A stretch of DNA of 64,000 nucleotides from Patagioenas fasciata (lineage: Eukaryota; Chordata; Aves; Columbiformes; Columbidae), in the NCBI RefSeq assembly GCF_037038585.1, contig NC_092525.1, forward strand, positions 3,698,969 to 3,762,968. Direction: 5' to 3'. Every line of letters begins with the position of its first letter. The first letter of the stretch is position 1. Positions 10,491-24,371 of the stretch are shown in pieces. A program made the position numbers and the translations under genes. The notes beneath the pieces are model-generated. The model made no database searches, was not told the DNA's origin, and was given only the letters and a program-made list of their open reading frames with translations.

Positions 10491-11331
10491 GTACACACTC
10501 TGCAGCTTTCAAGCCCAGCTCTGCGTTAGCTCACCCCTGCAATTTTGCACCGCCCACGCAAATTTGAGTTGTCGCTGGTTGTTGCAGCGTTTGGCTTTGG
10601 TGAGGACAGCGTGTGTTTGTCAGCAGTTGGTGTAGGGTGGAATCTTGAGGAGAAAGTGATATTTCCGTGCCAGAACTGGTTGGTGTTTGCATGGTATTGT
10701 GGTAGTTGTTCCCACAGGTGATCAGTGCTGGAGTGTTATTGCAGGATGAGGGGATTTTGAAGGCTTGTCTGTGAGATGCACTAGAGGCAGCAGTTGCAAA
10801 CGAAAGGCTGAGGTGTGGAGAGTTTGTCGGTGGGTTTTGGACAGTTGTCAGTTGAAGAGTTGGTTGTTTGCAGGTGAGGTGTAGAGCAGAGGGTGAAGCT
10901 GACTTTGCCTGGGCGGCGCAACTGGATGGGTGTGCAGAGCTGAGGAGAGCGGGCTTCTGCGGGTGACCCTAAAGCTGGAGAACCAGCCAGCGGCAGCTCC
11001 AGACAGTCCCGCTGCCGAGCTTGGCTGTGTAGGGCCAGTGCCCTGGGGCACAGGGAGTGTGACCCTCCGCAAGCACCAAACAGCAGGTGAGGACTGTGGG
11101 GATTTGTACTGAGCTATGATATCTCTAAGGCATGTGCGAGGGGCCGGGGCCAAGGCAAGGTGGGCTCGTTGTGGGGTGTGGGGAGGTGTCAGCCCCCGGA
11201 CTCAGCCCCTGTCTGATTGTAGTGCCCTTGGGCTGGTGTAGCTCAGTCCTCTGTGTGTTTCTCTTCAGGTGGAGCAGCGTGCAAAGGAAAAGCAAGGAAG
11301 GAGAGGAAGGTGGTGAACCTATGAGGAAGAG

Positions 11332-12311
11332 TGTAGCGAATCTGGCGTGGACTCACGGTAAGGTGCCATGAGAGACATTTATTACAAACTCAGGTTTGCA
11401 TTTATACTCGCTATGATGCTTGCTCAAGCATTTGCTCTTTAGCTAAGTTAGACATTACATGAGCGATGTAACTGCCATATACGCATTTTTTTCTATAGTA
11501 AGCTGTCCCTCTGTCCCTGATGTATCAGTCCTGTATCCTGTATCTTAGTAGTCATAATTTTTCCCCAAGTAGATGAATATTTGCAAGCAGCTTTATCTCC
11601 AGTCGTTACCTGTTCATATAATTCTCATTCATCTTTGTGCCATGTCTCCAACTGAAATGTACCAGTTGTAGGAAAGTCTAGCACATGATTAGCCATCCAT
11701 TCTAATAAACTCACCAATCAGACCCCTGATACATCCTGATTTTGCGTTTGTAGCGCATGTTGAAGGACATCCAGGGTTTGTCTTTGCTTAAGGGATAACT
11801 TCCCTCCCATGGTTCCCAATCGCTCACCTTTCGTTGGTGGTGGGCGCGCACTGTCCTGGTTCCCGGTCCTGTTTCCTGGTTCGATTGGGCTTCGCTACCA
11901 GAGCGGCTACTGCCTTTATAGGCACGCTGAAAGTCCCTGTTCCAGGGCGCCATTTGTAGCGAATGCGGTACGGACTCTCTTTTAAGGTGCAATGAGAGAT
12001 GTTTATTACAAATTCAGGCTTGCGTTTATACTCGCTATGATGCTTGCTCAAGCATTTGTTGATTAGCTAAGTTAGTCATTACATAAGTGATGTGTTTTGT
12101 GTTCCCACCAAAGTCACTGCCATCAACACCTTTTTTGTCTATCACAAGCTGTCCCTCTGTCCTTGATGCATCAATCCTGTATCAACTCCTCTGTCCTTGA
12201 TGTATCACATAGCATACAGTCCTTTGTTCTTGTATTTTTCCACTAATGCTTGTTCTCATGCTGTTGACTCTTGCAGTTTCTCATGTGCCCGGTCTTCCGT
12301 GTACTGACACA
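11332..12311 (-). mobile_element. Truncated ERV-Lys, unit 2 copy
   Basis: Same element, boundaries and flanking GAAGAG as in unit 1. It shares the reading TCAACACC at 12123 with unit 5, where unit 1 has TAAACACC. Confidence 0.88.
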
Positions 12312-14069
12312 GAAGAGCGATCACGGAAGAGGATTGGAGCGCACCTGTGAGTCAAGCAGAGTCAAGAAAGAAGATGACAGTGGTGGACCTGTGAGTCAGG
12401 AGGGGACAAAAGAGGAGAAAGGTGATGGAGCTACGAGTCAAGAGTGAGGAGGAAGATGGGCAGGCTGAGCCAGCGAGAAGGAGAATGTATCCTTAAGCAC
12501 AGGGAACGATCTGTGATTAGTGCGTCCCCCTCCCACCCCTAGAAACCGTGCTCGGGGGTAAAGTGGTAAAATGGGAGCAGGGGCTGTTGGCTGTGTTTTG
12601 GGAGGTGGGGGTGGTGAGCAGGGGCTGGGCTCTTGGACTTGGGAGCAGTTAAGGGAGCAGGGTGGTCATCCCTTGGGAGGTGTCTGTCTGCCAGCAGGTA
12701 AAGGAGGGGGAAGAGGATCCTGCCGGGGTGAGGGCCTGGCCAGCTCTCCACTCCCAGGGCTCTTGATGCTGGTGTGGTGTGTTGCTGTAAGTGCCAGGGG
12801 TGACTGGCAAAGAAAGTCTTTGTGGGGTGCATGCTGGGAAACTGTGCTGCTACGGAGGGGCTGGGTTGGTGGGAAGGCCTGTGCGGGGGGCCGGGGCCAA
12901 GGCAAGGTGGCCTTGTGGTGGGGTGTGGGGATGCGTCAGCGACCGGACTCGCCCCCTCGTGTGACTGTACGGGCCTGGGGTGGGTATATTTTTGTTTTCT
13001 GTGCATCTCTGTTCGGGTGGAGCAGCTCGCAAAGGCGAAAGCAAGAAAGAAGAGGAAGGTGGTGAACCTACGAGGAAGAGCGATCAAGAAAGAGGATTGG
13101 AGTGCATCTGCAAGTCAACAGGGATCAAGAAAGAAGATGACGGTGGTAGACCTGCGAGTCAGGAGGGATCAAGAAAGAAGAGGAGGAAGGTGATGGAGCT
13201 GCGAGTCAGGAGTGAGGAGGAAGAAAATGTCCCCCTTGGGACAGGGACCTCCCTGTAATCAGGACTGCGCCCTCCCACCCCTGGAAACTGCTCAGGGGCC
13301 CAGACATCCATGGGAAGGTTGTGTCCGACAACACGAGCCAGATCTTCAGCACTGGCTGCTGTTCAGCTGGGAGCAGGGGCTGCTGGTGGGGTTTTGGGAG
13401 GCGGGGTGGGTGAGTAGAGGCTGGGCTTTTGTACTCATGAGTGGTTGAGAGAGAGGGCTGGACACCTCTTGGGAGGTGTCTTGTCTGTCTGCCATCAGCT
13501 AAAGGAGGGGGAAGAGGATCCTGCCGGGGTGAGGGCCTGGCCAGCTCTCCACTCCCAGGGCTCTTGATGCTGATGTGGTGTGTTGCTGTAAGTGCCAGGG
13601 GTGACTGGCAAAGAAAGTCTTTGTGGGGTGCATGCTGGGAAACTGTGCTGCTACGGAGGGGCTGGGTTGGTGGGAAGGCCTGTGCGGGGGGCCGGGGCCA
13701 AGGCAAGGTGGGCTTGCTGTGGGATGTGGGGATGCGTCAGCGAGCGGACTCACCCCCTATGTGACTGTACGGGCTTGGGGTGGGTGTATTTCTGTCTTCA
13801 GGGCATTTCGGTTTGGGTGGAGCAGCTCACAAAGGCGAAAGCAAGAAAGGAAAGTAAGGTTGTGAACTTACGAGAAAGAGTGATCAAGAAAGAGGATTTG
13901 AGTTCATGCGGGAGTCGAGGGATCAAGAAAGAAGAGGAGGAAGGTGATGGACGTGCATATTGAAAATGAGAGGGAAGATGGGCAACCTGAAGCATGGAGC
14001 AAGGGAATGTCTCCTAGAACAAAGGGACCTTTCTGTAATCAGAGATCCCCCCTCCTACCCTACAAACTG

Positions 14070-16861
14070 AACAAAGAGGACTGCGAGAGGGAGCGCTCTG
14101 ACAGGACAAGAGGTATCAGTAAATCTGGCAAGAGGACAGTGGGGGAAGCGCTCTGGCGGATCAACAAGTCTCAATATATGTGGCAAGAGGATGATGGGGG
14201 AGAGTTCACCAGTGGTTCAAAAGTCACCCAGAAAAAGGGGAAGAGGATGTCAAGGGGGGAGCGCTCTGGTCGATCACAAGACTCTCCTAAAAAACACAAC
14301 AGGATGGTGGTGGGGGGCCATGTCCTATATGGGACAAGGGGTCCCGAGAAATCCAGCAAGAGGATGGTGGGGGGGAGCACTCCAGCAGACCAAGAATGTA
14401 CTAAGGAAAGGCAAAAGGACGGCAGGAGGAGAGACCCAGTGGGTCAAGAGGTACCGAGAAATCCAGCAAGAGAACGACAGGGAGGAGCTCTTTAGCAGGC
14501 CAAAATCCCACTGAGGAAAGGCAAGAGGACAGGGGGGGAGAGCGCTCCAGTTCTTCAAGTGACTTCCCAGGCAGAAGGCAGGAGCATGGCGGGGCAGGAC
14601 TGCGGCAGGTCAAGAATTCTCAGTCTGGCAATAGGATGGCGGGGAGGAGCGTTCCAGCGGGAGAAGAGCGCCCTGACTAGAGGCAAGACAAGGGTGAGGG
14701 AGAGCACTCGGACGTGTCAAGAAGACTCCCCCAAAAAGTGCAAGAGGAAGGCCGGTGGGGAGAGCAATCCAGCAGATCAGGAAGTCTCAATAAATGCGGT
14801 AAGAAGGTGGCAGGTGGGAGCTCCCCAGTGGTTCAAGAGGTCCCAAGATATCCAGCAAGAGAACTGTGAGGGGGAGCGCTCCAACAGGTCAAGCGGTGTC
14901 AAGAAATCCAGCAAGACAATGGTGGGAAACGCTCCGGTGAGTCACAAGATTCCCCCAAAAAAAGGCAAGAGAATGGTGCAGGGGAGCACTCTGGTGGATC
15001 AAGAAGCACCCAGGAAAAGGGGAAGAAGATGGTGGGGGGGAGCACTCTGGTTGGTCACAAGACTCCCCCAGAAAACACAAGAGGGTGGCAGGGGGAACGC
15101 CCTAATGGGTCAAGAGGACCCAAGAAATCCAGCAAGAGGACGACAGGGAGGAGCTCTTTAGCAGGCCAAAATCCCACTGAGGAAAGGCAAGAGGACAGCG
15201 GGGGAGAGCGCTCCAGTTCTTCAAGTGACTTCCCAGGCAGAAGGCAGGAGCATGGTGGGGCAGGACTGCGGCAGGTCAAGAATTCTCAGTCTGGCAATAG
15301 GATGGCGGGGAGGAGCGTTCCAGCGGGAGAAGAGCGCCGTGACTAGAGGCAAGACAAGGGTGAGGGAGAGCGCTCGGATGTGTGAAGAAGACTCCCCCAA
15401 AAAAGTGCAAGAGGAAGGCCAGGGGGAGAGCAATCCAGCAGATCAGGAAGTCTCAATAAATGCGGTAAGAGGATGGCGGGTGGGAGCCCCCCCAGTGGTC
15501 CAAGAGATCCCAAGAAATCCAGCAAGAGGACGGCAAGGGGGAGCGCTCCAGCCGATCAGGAAATCTCGATAAATGCGGTTAGAGGATGGTGGGTGGGAGC
15601 CCCACAGTTGTTTAAGGCATCCCAAGAAATCCAGCAAAAGGACGGCGAGGGGGAACGCTCTGGCAGATCAGGACGTCTCAATAAATGCGGTAAGAGGATG
15701 GCTGGTGGGAGCCCCCGCAGTGGTTCAAAATGTCCCAAGATATCCAGGAAGAGAACTGTGAGGGGGAGTGCTCCGGCAGGTCAAGCGATGTCAACAAATC
15801 CAGCAAGACAATGGTGGAGAACGCTCCGGTGAGTCACAAGACTCCACCAAAAAAGGCAAGAGAATGGTTAGAGGATGGTAACAGGCAGCTTTGAGAGCAC
15901 TCTGGTGGATCAAGAAGCACCCAGGAAAAGGGGAAGAGGATGGTGGGGGGAAACGGCCTGGTTGATCACAAGACTCCCCCAAAAACCACAAGAGGGTGGC
16001 AGGGGGAACGCCCTAAGGGGTCAAGAGGTTCCAAGAAATCCAGCAGGAGGACGGCGAGGGGGAGCGCTCCAGCAGGCTGAGATTGTACTAAAGAAAGGCA
16101 AAAGGACAGCAGGAGGAGAAACCCAGTGGGTCAAGAGGTCCCAAGAAATCCAGTGAGAGGACAACAGGGAGGAGTGCTCTGGCAGGCCAAAATCTCAGTG
16201 AAGAAAGGCAAGAGGACAGCAGGGGGGAGTGCTCCAGTTCTTCAAGTGACTTCCCAGGTAGAAGGCAGAAGGACGGTGGGGTAGCGCTGGGACAGGTCGA
16301 GAATTCTCAATCTGGCAATAGGACAGCAGGGAGGAGCATCCAGCGGGACAGGAGCGCCCTGAAAATAGGCAAGACAAGGGTGAGTGAGAGCACTCCGGGA
16401 TGTCAAGAAGTGTCAAAAAATCTGGTAAAGGATGGCAGGGGGGAGTGCTGTGGATATTCAAGAGACTCCCCAGTAAAAGGCAAGAGGACGGCGCGGGGAA
16501 GTGCTCCAGCACGTCAAGATGGCACTGAAGAAAGGCAAGGTCACAGTGGGGGGGAGCATTCCCGTTGTTCCAATGGTTCAAAAGGTCCCAAGAAATCCAA
16601 CAAGAGAACTGCGAGGGGGAGCGCTCTGGCAAGTCAAGCGGTGTCAATAACCCCAGCAAGGCAACGGCGGAGAGCGCTCTGGTGAGTCACGAGACTCCCC
16701 TACAAAGGACGAGAGGATGGTGGAGGGGAGCCCACCAGTGGTTCAAGCAGCACCCAGGAAAAGGGGAGGAGGCTGACGAGGGGCAGGCCTCTGGCGGGCC
16801 GAGATCGCTGAGGGAAGGTGCGGGGGAGCTTGCTGGTGGCTCAAGAGACCTCTAGAAAAAG
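14070..16861. repeat. R1 minisatellite, unit 2
   Basis: About 50 repeats (2792 bp). Same higher-order arrangement as unit 1, but with the extra 107 bp around 16224-16330. Confidence 0.92.
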
Positions 16862-17999
16862 GTAAGAGGGCGGCGGGGGGTGGGAGGGCGCCTCAGCTGG
16901 TGAAGAGGAACCCCGAAAACAAGGCAAGAGAATGTTGGTGGGGGGAGCGCTCTGGCGGTTCCAGAGGCTCCCCGAGATCCGCTCAGATGGCAGCGGGTAA
17001 CGCGGCAGCTCAGCGTCAATCAAAGAAGAACAGGAAGGCGGTTGACCTGCAATTCCAGAGCGAGGAGGAAGACTGGCAACCCGAACGAGGAGCAGCAGAA
17101 CTTGGCATGGCCTCTGAAATCCTCCTTTAATCTGGGCTCAGGTAAGCTGGAAGCAGGGGACATAGGCTGGGGTTTGGGAGGTGGGCAGGTGAGAAATGAT
17201 CCGCATTTTTGATCTGCTGAGTGACTGAAGCGCCTGGGAGTTCATTTGGAGTCGTTGCCTTACTTGATTTTACACTGACTTTTGCATTATATTTTAATGA
17301 CGTAGAATTTTCCGTTTTGACATCGAAACCTAAACTTCTTTGGAAATTCATCCTCTGTCCCTTCAGTCTCAGCTCGTGGCACTTCCACTGTCTCGTGGCC
17401 CGCGTTTCAATGTACATTAGATCGCTTCCTGGGCCTTGGATTTTAAGTAATGGTCCGTCACAAGTTTGTTTTTCTTGTCCTTAACAGGCAGCTTTGAGAG
17501 CTCTCTAAGGAAAAGTGATATCTTTTTACCTTGTTACTGCTCTTTCCATGTTACGAGCAGCCACCCTCTTTATGATCAGTCTCATGCTTTTCTTCCTTTC
17601 TTGCCCAGGTTCAGAATACCAGGAATTCCAAGCTTCAAGTTTCCTGTGGAACATTGCGGGAGACCTTGATAACGTGGCAATGAGGGAGGTGATGAAGAGA
17701 AACAATACCTGTTCCTTTCCCGTTTCAAGACGTTATTTTTTACCTTCCTGGTAGGTGTGAGATGATTTGCAATCTTGCGCTAGCATCTGCCTGAAAGAGA
17801 ACACGGACCCTTTGGGTGCCTCCTCAAGAAATACTTGCTCTATGGTTCTGGCGATGTCCAGGCTTCAAGGGTGGGGCATAGGGGAGTGTAAATCTTAGGG
17901 GGCCTCCCGGGATGTCTGCAGGTTTGGGTGACCCGTGGCTGGGACGGGGACGCCGAGGTTGTCAATCTTGCCCTGAATCTCTCGCTCCCTCTCTTGCAG

Positions 18000-18190
18000 C
18001 ACCCGAGACCGAATGGAGGAGCAAGTGTACGGGAAGTTCCTGCGCCACGCCACAGATCACATTTATCGCTCTCGCCCTGAGAGACCCGGAGAACCAAACC
18101 GTTCCCATCGTGCCTTGAAGCAGCCTCTGCTCACGCGCTTCTCCCAGGGAGAAGGCAGAATGGCAGTAGCTCGCCACGTTATACCACAGG
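18000..18190 (+). CDS. Possible short coding exon (unit 3 copy)
   Basis: Copy of the 2707-2897 candidate; ATG at 18013. No change seen in the predicted peptide. Confidence 0.22.
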
Positions 18191-19031
18191 GTACACACTC
18201 TGCAGCTTTCAAGCCCAGCTCTGCGTTAGCTCACCCCTGCAATTTTGCACCGCCCACGCAAATTTGAGTTGTCGCTGGTTGTTGCAGCGTTTGGCTTTGG
18301 TGAGGACAGCGTGTGTTTGTCAGCAGTTGGTGTAGGGTGGAATCTTGAGGAGAAAGTGATATTTCCGTGCCAGAACTGGTTGGTGTTTGCATGGTATTGT
18401 GGTAGTTGTTCCCACAGGTGATCAGTGCTGGAGTGTTATTGCAGGATGAGGGGATTTTGAAGGCTTGTCTGTGAGATGCACTAGAGGCAGCAGTTGCAAA
18501 CGAAAGGCTGAGGTGTGGAGAGTTTGTCGGTGGGTTTTGGACAGTTGTCAGTTGAAGAGTTGGTTGTTTGCAGGTGAGGTGTAGAGCAGAGGGTGAAGCT
18601 GACTTTGCCTGGGCGGCGCAACTGGATGGGTGTGCAGAGCTGAGGAGAGCGGGCTTCTGCGGGTGACCCTAAAGCTGGAGAACCAGCCAGCGGCAGCTCC
18701 AGACAGTCCCGCTGCCGAGCTTGGCTGTGTAGGGCCAGTGCCCTGGGGCACAGGGAGTGTGACCCTCCGCAAGCACCAAACAGCAGGTGAGGACTGTGGG
18801 GATTTGTACTGAGCTATGATATCTCTAAGGCATGTGCGAGGGGCCGGGGCCAAGGCAAGGTGGGCTCGTTGTGGGGTGTGGGGAGGTGTCAGCCCCCGGA
18901 CTCAGCCCCTGTCTGATTGTAGTGCCCTTGGGCTGGTGTAGCTCAGTCCTCTGTGTGTTTCTCTTCAGGTGGAGCAGCGTGCAAAGGAAAAGCAAGGAAG
19001 GAGAGGAAGGTGGTGAACCTATGAGGAAGAG

Positions 19032-20011
19032 TGTAGCGAATCTGGCGTGGACTCACGGTAAGGTGCCATGAGAGACATTTATTACAAACTCAGGTTTGCA
19101 TTTATACTCGCTACGATGCTTGCTCAAGCATTTGCTCTTTAGCTAAGTTAGACATTACATGAGCGATGTAACTGCCATATACGCATTTTTTTCTATAGTA
19201 AGCTGTCCCTCTGTCCCTGATGTATCAGTCCTGTATCCTGTATCTTAGTAGTCATAATTTTTCCCCAAGTAGATGAATATTTGCAAGCAGCTTTATCTCC
19301 AGTCGTTACCTGTTCATATAATTCTCATTCATCTTTGTGCCATGTCTCCAACTGAAATGTACCAGTTGTAGGAAAGTCTAGCACATGATTAGCCATCCAT
19401 TCTAATAAACTCACCAATCAGACCCCTGATACATCCTGATTTTGCGTTTGTAGCGCATGTTGAAGGACATCCAGGGTTTGTCTTTGCTTAAGGGATAACT
19501 TCCCTCCCATGGTTCCCAATCGCTCACCTTTCATTGGTGGTGGGCGCGCACTGTCCTGGTTCCCGGTCCTGTTTCCTGGTTCGATTGGGCTTCGCTACCA
19601 GAGCGGCTACTGCCTTTATAGGCACGCTGAAAGTCCCTGTTCCAGGGCGCCATTTGTAGCGAATGCGGTACGGACTCTCTTTTAAGATGCAATGAGAGAT
19701 GTTTATTACAAATTCAGGCTTGCGTTTATACTCGCTATGATACTTGCTCAAGCATTTGTTGATTAGCTAAGTTAGTCATTACATAAGTGATGTGTTTTGT
19801 GTTCCCACCAAAGTCACTGCCATAAACACCTTTTTTGTCTATCACAAGCTGTCCCTCTGTCCTTGATGCATCAATCCTGTATCAACTCCTCTTTCCTTGA
19901 TGTATCACATAGAATACAGTCCTTTGTTCTTGTATTTTTCCACTAATGCTTGTTCTCATGCTGTTGACTCTTGCAGTTTCTCATGTGCCCGGTCTTCCGT
20001 GTACTGACACA
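19032..20011 (-). mobile_element. Truncated ERV-Lys, unit 3 copy
   Basis: Same element and boundaries. It shares private variants with unit 4, including CTACGATGCT at 19111 and TTAAGATGCA at 19682. Confidence 0.88.
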
Positions 20012-21769
20012 GAAGAGCGATCACGAAAGAGGATTGGAGCGCACCTGTGAGTCAAGCAGAGTCAAGAAAGAAGATGACAGTGGTGGACCTGTGAGTGAGG
20101 AGGGGACAAAAGAGGAGAAAGGTGATGGAGCTACGAGTCAAGAGTGAGGAGGAAGATGGGCAGGCTGAGCCAGCGAGAAGGAGAATGTATCCTTAAGCAC
20201 AGGGAACGATCTGTGATTAGTGCGTCCCCCTCCCACCCCTAGAAACCGTGCTCGGGGGTAAAGTGGTAAAATGGGAGCAGGGGCTGTTGGCTGTGTTTTG
20301 GGAGGTGGGGGTGGTGAGCAGGGGCTGGGCTCTTGGACTTGGGAGCAGTTAAGGGAGCAGGGTGGTCATCCCTTGGGAGGTGTCTGTCTGCCAGCAGGTA
20401 AAGGAGGGGGAAGAGGATCCTGCCGGGGTGAGGGCCTGGCCAGCTCTCCACTCCCAGGGCTCTTGATGCTGGTGTGGTGTGTTGCTGTAAGTGCCAGGGG
20501 TGACTGGCAAAGAAAGTCTTTGTGGGGTGCATGCTGGGAAACTGTGCTGCTACGGAGGGGCTGGGTTGGTGGGAAGGCCTGTGCGGGGGGCCGGGGCCAA
20601 GGCAAGGTGGCCTTGTGGTGGGGTGTGGGGATGCGTCAGCGACCGGACTCGCCCCGTCGTGTGACTGTACGGGCCTGGGGTGGGTATATTTTTGTTTTCT
20701 GTGCATCTCTGTTCGGGTGGAGCAGCTCGCAAAGGCGAAAGCAAGAAAGAAGAGGAAGGTGGTGAACCTACGAGGAAGAGCGATCAAGAAAGAGGATTGG
20801 AGTGCATCTGCAAGTCAACAGGGATCAAGAAAGAAGATGACGGTGGTAGACCTGTGAGTCAGGAGGGATCAAGAAAGAAGAGGAGGAAGGTGATGGAGCT
20901 GCGAGTCAGGAGTGAGGAGGAAGAAAATGTCCCCCTTGGGACAGGGACCTCCCTGTAATCAGGACTGCGCCCTCCCACCCCTGGAAACTGCTCAGGGGCC
21001 CAGACATCCATGGGAAGGTTGTGTCCGACAACACGAGCCAGATCTTCAGCACTGGCTGCTGTTCAGCTGGGACCAGGGGCTGCTGGTGGGGTTTTGGGAG
21101 GCGGGGTGGGTGAGTAGAGGCTGGGCTTTTGTACTCATGAGTGGTTGAGAGAGAGGGCTGGACACCTCTTGGGAGGTGTCTTGTCTGTCTGCCATCAGCT
21201 AAAGGAGGGGGAAGAGGATCCTGCCGGGGTGAGGGCCTGGCCAGCTCTCCACTCCCAGGGCTCTTGATGCTGATGTGGTGTGTTGCTGTAAGTGCCAGGG
21301 GTGACTGGCAAAGAAAGTCTTTGTGGGGTGCATGCTGGGAAACTGTGCTGCTACGGAGGGGCTGGGTTGGTGGGAAGGCCTGTGTGGGGGGCCGGGGCCA
21401 AGGCAAGGTGGGCTTGCTGTGGGATGTGGGGATGCGTCAGCGACCGGACTCACCCCCTATGTGACTGTACGGGCTTGGGGTGGGTGTATTTCTGTCTTCA
21501 GGGCATTTCGGTTTGGGTGGAGCAGCTCACAAAGGCGAAAGCAAGAAAGGAAAGTAAGGTTGTGAACTTACGAGAAAGAGTGATCAAGAAAGAGGATTTG
21601 AGTTCATGCGGGAGTCGAGGGATCAAGAAAGAAGAGGAGGAAGGTGATGGACGTGCATATTGAAAATGAGAGGGAAGATGGGCAACCTGAAGCATGGAGC
21701 AAGGGAATGTCTCCTAGAACAAAGGGACCTTTCTGTAATCAGAGATCCCTCCTCCTACCCTACAAACTG

Positions 21770-23042
21770 AACAAAGAGGACTGCGAGAGGGAGCGCTCTG
21801 ACAGGACAAGAGGTATCAGTAAATCTGGCAAGAGGACAGTGGGGGAAGCGCTCTGGCGGATCAACAAGTCTCAATATATGTGGCAAGAGGATGATGGGGG
21901 AGAGTTCACCAGTGGTTCAAAAGTCACCCAGAAAAAGGGGAAGAGGATGTCAAGGGGGGAGCGCTCTGGTCGATCACAAGACTCTCCTAAAAAACACAAC
22001 AGGATGGTGGTGGGGGGGAATGTCCTATATGGGACAAGGGGTCCCGAGAAATCCAGCAAGAGGATGGTGGGGGGGAGCACTCCAGCAGACCAAGAATGTA
22101 CTAAGGAAAGGCAAAAGGACGGCAGGAGGAGAGACCCAGTGGGTCAAGAGGTACCGAGAAATCCAGCAAGAGGACGACAGGGAGGAGCTCTTTAGCAGGC
22201 CAAAATCCCACTGAGGAAAGGCAAGAGGACAGCGGGGGAGAGCGCTCCAGTTCTTCAAGTGACTTCCCAGGCAGAAGGCAGGAGCATGGCGGGGCAGGAC
22301 TGCGGCAGGTCAAGAATTCTCAGTCTGGCAATAGGATGGCGGGGAGGAGCGTTCCAGCGGGAGAAGAGCGCCCTGACTAGAGGCAAGACAAGGGTGAGGG
22401 AGAGCGCTCGGATGTGTGAAGAAGACTCCCCCAAAAAAGTGCAAGAGGAAGGCCACGGGGAGAGCAATCCAGCAGATCAGGAAGTCTCAATAAATGCGGT
22501 AAGAGGATGGCGGGTGGGAGCCCCCCCAGTGGTCCAAGAGATCCCAAGAAATCCAGCAAGAGGACGGCAAGGGGGAGCGCACCAGCAGATCAGGAAATCT
22601 CGATAAATGCGGTTAGAGGATGGTGGGTGGGAGCCCCACAGTTGTTTAAGGCATCCCAAGAAATCCAGCAAAAGGACGGCGAGGGGGAACGCTCTGGCAG
22701 ATCAGGACGTCTCAATAAATGCGGTAAGAGGATGGCGGGTGGGAGCCCCCGCAGTGGTTCAAAATGTCCCAAGATATCCAGGAAGAGAACTGTGAGGGGG
22801 AGCGCTCCGGCAGGTCAAGCGATGTCAACAAATCCAGCAAGACAATGGTGGAGAGCGCTCTGGTGAGTCACGAGACTCCCCTACAAAGGACGAGAGGATG
22901 GTGGAGGGGAGCCCACCGGTGGTTCAAGCAGCACCCAGGAAAAGGGGAGGAGGCTGACGAGGGGCAGGCCTCTGGCGGGCCAAGATCGCTGAGGGAAGGT
23001 GCGGGGGAGCTTGCTGGTGGCTCAAGAGACCTCTAGAAAAAG
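21770..23042. repeat. R1 minisatellite, unit 3 (contracted)
   Basis: About 23 repeats (1273 bp). Two internal losses relative to unit 2 explain the size. One removes the ~666-bp interval between the paired higher-order blocks. The other joins repeats sharing a GGTGAGTCAC stretch near 22863. Both fit recombination between related repeats. Confidence 0.92.
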
Positions 23043-24180
23043 GTAAGAGGGCGGCGGGGGGTGGGAGGGCGCCTCAGCTGGTGAAGAGGAACCCCGAAAA
23101 CAAGGCAAGAGAATGTTGGTGGGGGGAGCGCTCTGGCGGTTCCAGAGGCTCCCCGAGATCCGCTCAGACGGCAGCGGGTAACGCGGCAGCTCAGCGTCCA
23201 TCAAAGAAGAACAGGAAGGCGGTTGACCTGCAATTCCAGAGCGAGGAGGAAGACTGGCAACCCGAACGAGGAGCAGCAGAACTTGGCATGGCCTCTGAAA
23301 TCCTCCTTTAATCTGGGCTCAGGTAAGCTGGAAGCAGGGGACATAGGCTGGGGTTTGGGAGGTGGGCAGGTGAGAAATGATCCGCATTTTTGATCTGCTG
23401 AGTGACTGAAGCGCCTGGGAGTTCATTTGGAGTCGTTGCCTTACTTGATTTTACACTGACTTTTGCATTATATTTTAATGACGTAGAATTTTCCGTTTTG
23501 ACATCGAAACCTAAACTTCTTTGGAAATTCATCCTCTGTCCCTTCAGTCTCAGCTTGTGGCACTTCCACTGTCTCGTGGCCCGCGTTTCAATGTACATTA
23601 GATCGCTTCCTGGGCCTTGGATTTTAAGTAATGGTCCGTCACAAGTTTGTTTTTCTTGTCCTTAACAGGCAGCTTTGAGAGCTCTCTAAGGAAAAGTGAT
23701 ATCTTTTTACCTTGTTACTGCTCTTTCCATGTTACGAGCAGCCACCCTCTTTATGATCAGTCTCATGCTTTTCTTCCTTTCTTGCCCAGGTTCAGAATAC
23801 CAGGAATTCCAAGCTTCAAGTTTCCTGTGGAACATTGCGGGAGACCTTGATAACGTGGCAATGAGGGAGGTGATGAAGAGAAACAATACCTGTTCCTTTC
23901 CCATTTCAAGACGTTATTTTTTACCTTCCTGGTAGCTGTGAGATGATTTGCAATCTTGCGCTAGCATCTGCCTGAAAGAGAACACGGACCCTTTGGGTGC
24001 CTCCTCAAGAAATACTTGCTCTATGGTTCTGGCGATGTCCAGGCTTCAAGGGTGGGGCATAGGGGAGTGTAAATCTTAGGGGGCCTCCCGGGATGTCTGC
24101 AGGTTTGGGTGACCCGTGGCTGGGACGGGGACGCCGAGGTTGTCAATCTTGCCCTGAATCTCTCGCTCCCTCTCTTGCAG

Positions 24181-24371
24181 CACCCGAGACCGAATGGAGG
24201 AGCAAGTGTACGGGAAGTTCCTGCGCCACGCCACAGATCACATTTATCGCTCTCGCCCTGAGAGACCCGGAGAACCAAACCGTTCCCATCGTGCCTTGAA
24301 GCAGCCTCTGCTCACGCGCTTCTCCCAGGGAGAAGGCAGAATGGCAGTAGCTCGCCACGTTATACCACAGG
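24181..24371 (+). CDS. Possible short coding exon (unit 4 copy)
   Basis: Copy of the 2707-2897 candidate; ATG at 24194. No change seen in the predicted peptide. Confidence 0.22.

Larger units (their letters stand above)
9521..17220. repeat. Array unit 2 (7700 bp)
   Basis: Complete unit with the same order as unit 1. R1 is 14070-16861. It keeps the 107-bp segment missing from unit 1 and carries two copies of a higher-order R1 block 666 bp apart (14559 and 15225). Confidence 0.95.
17221..23401. repeat. Array unit 3 (6181 bp, shortest)
   Basis: Complete core but a strongly contracted R1 (21770-23042, about 1.27 kb). The higher-order block that occurs twice in other units occurs once here (22259). 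A second contraction joins related repeats near 22855. Core variants such as CTACGATGCT at 19111 are shared with unit 4 only. Confidence 0.95.
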
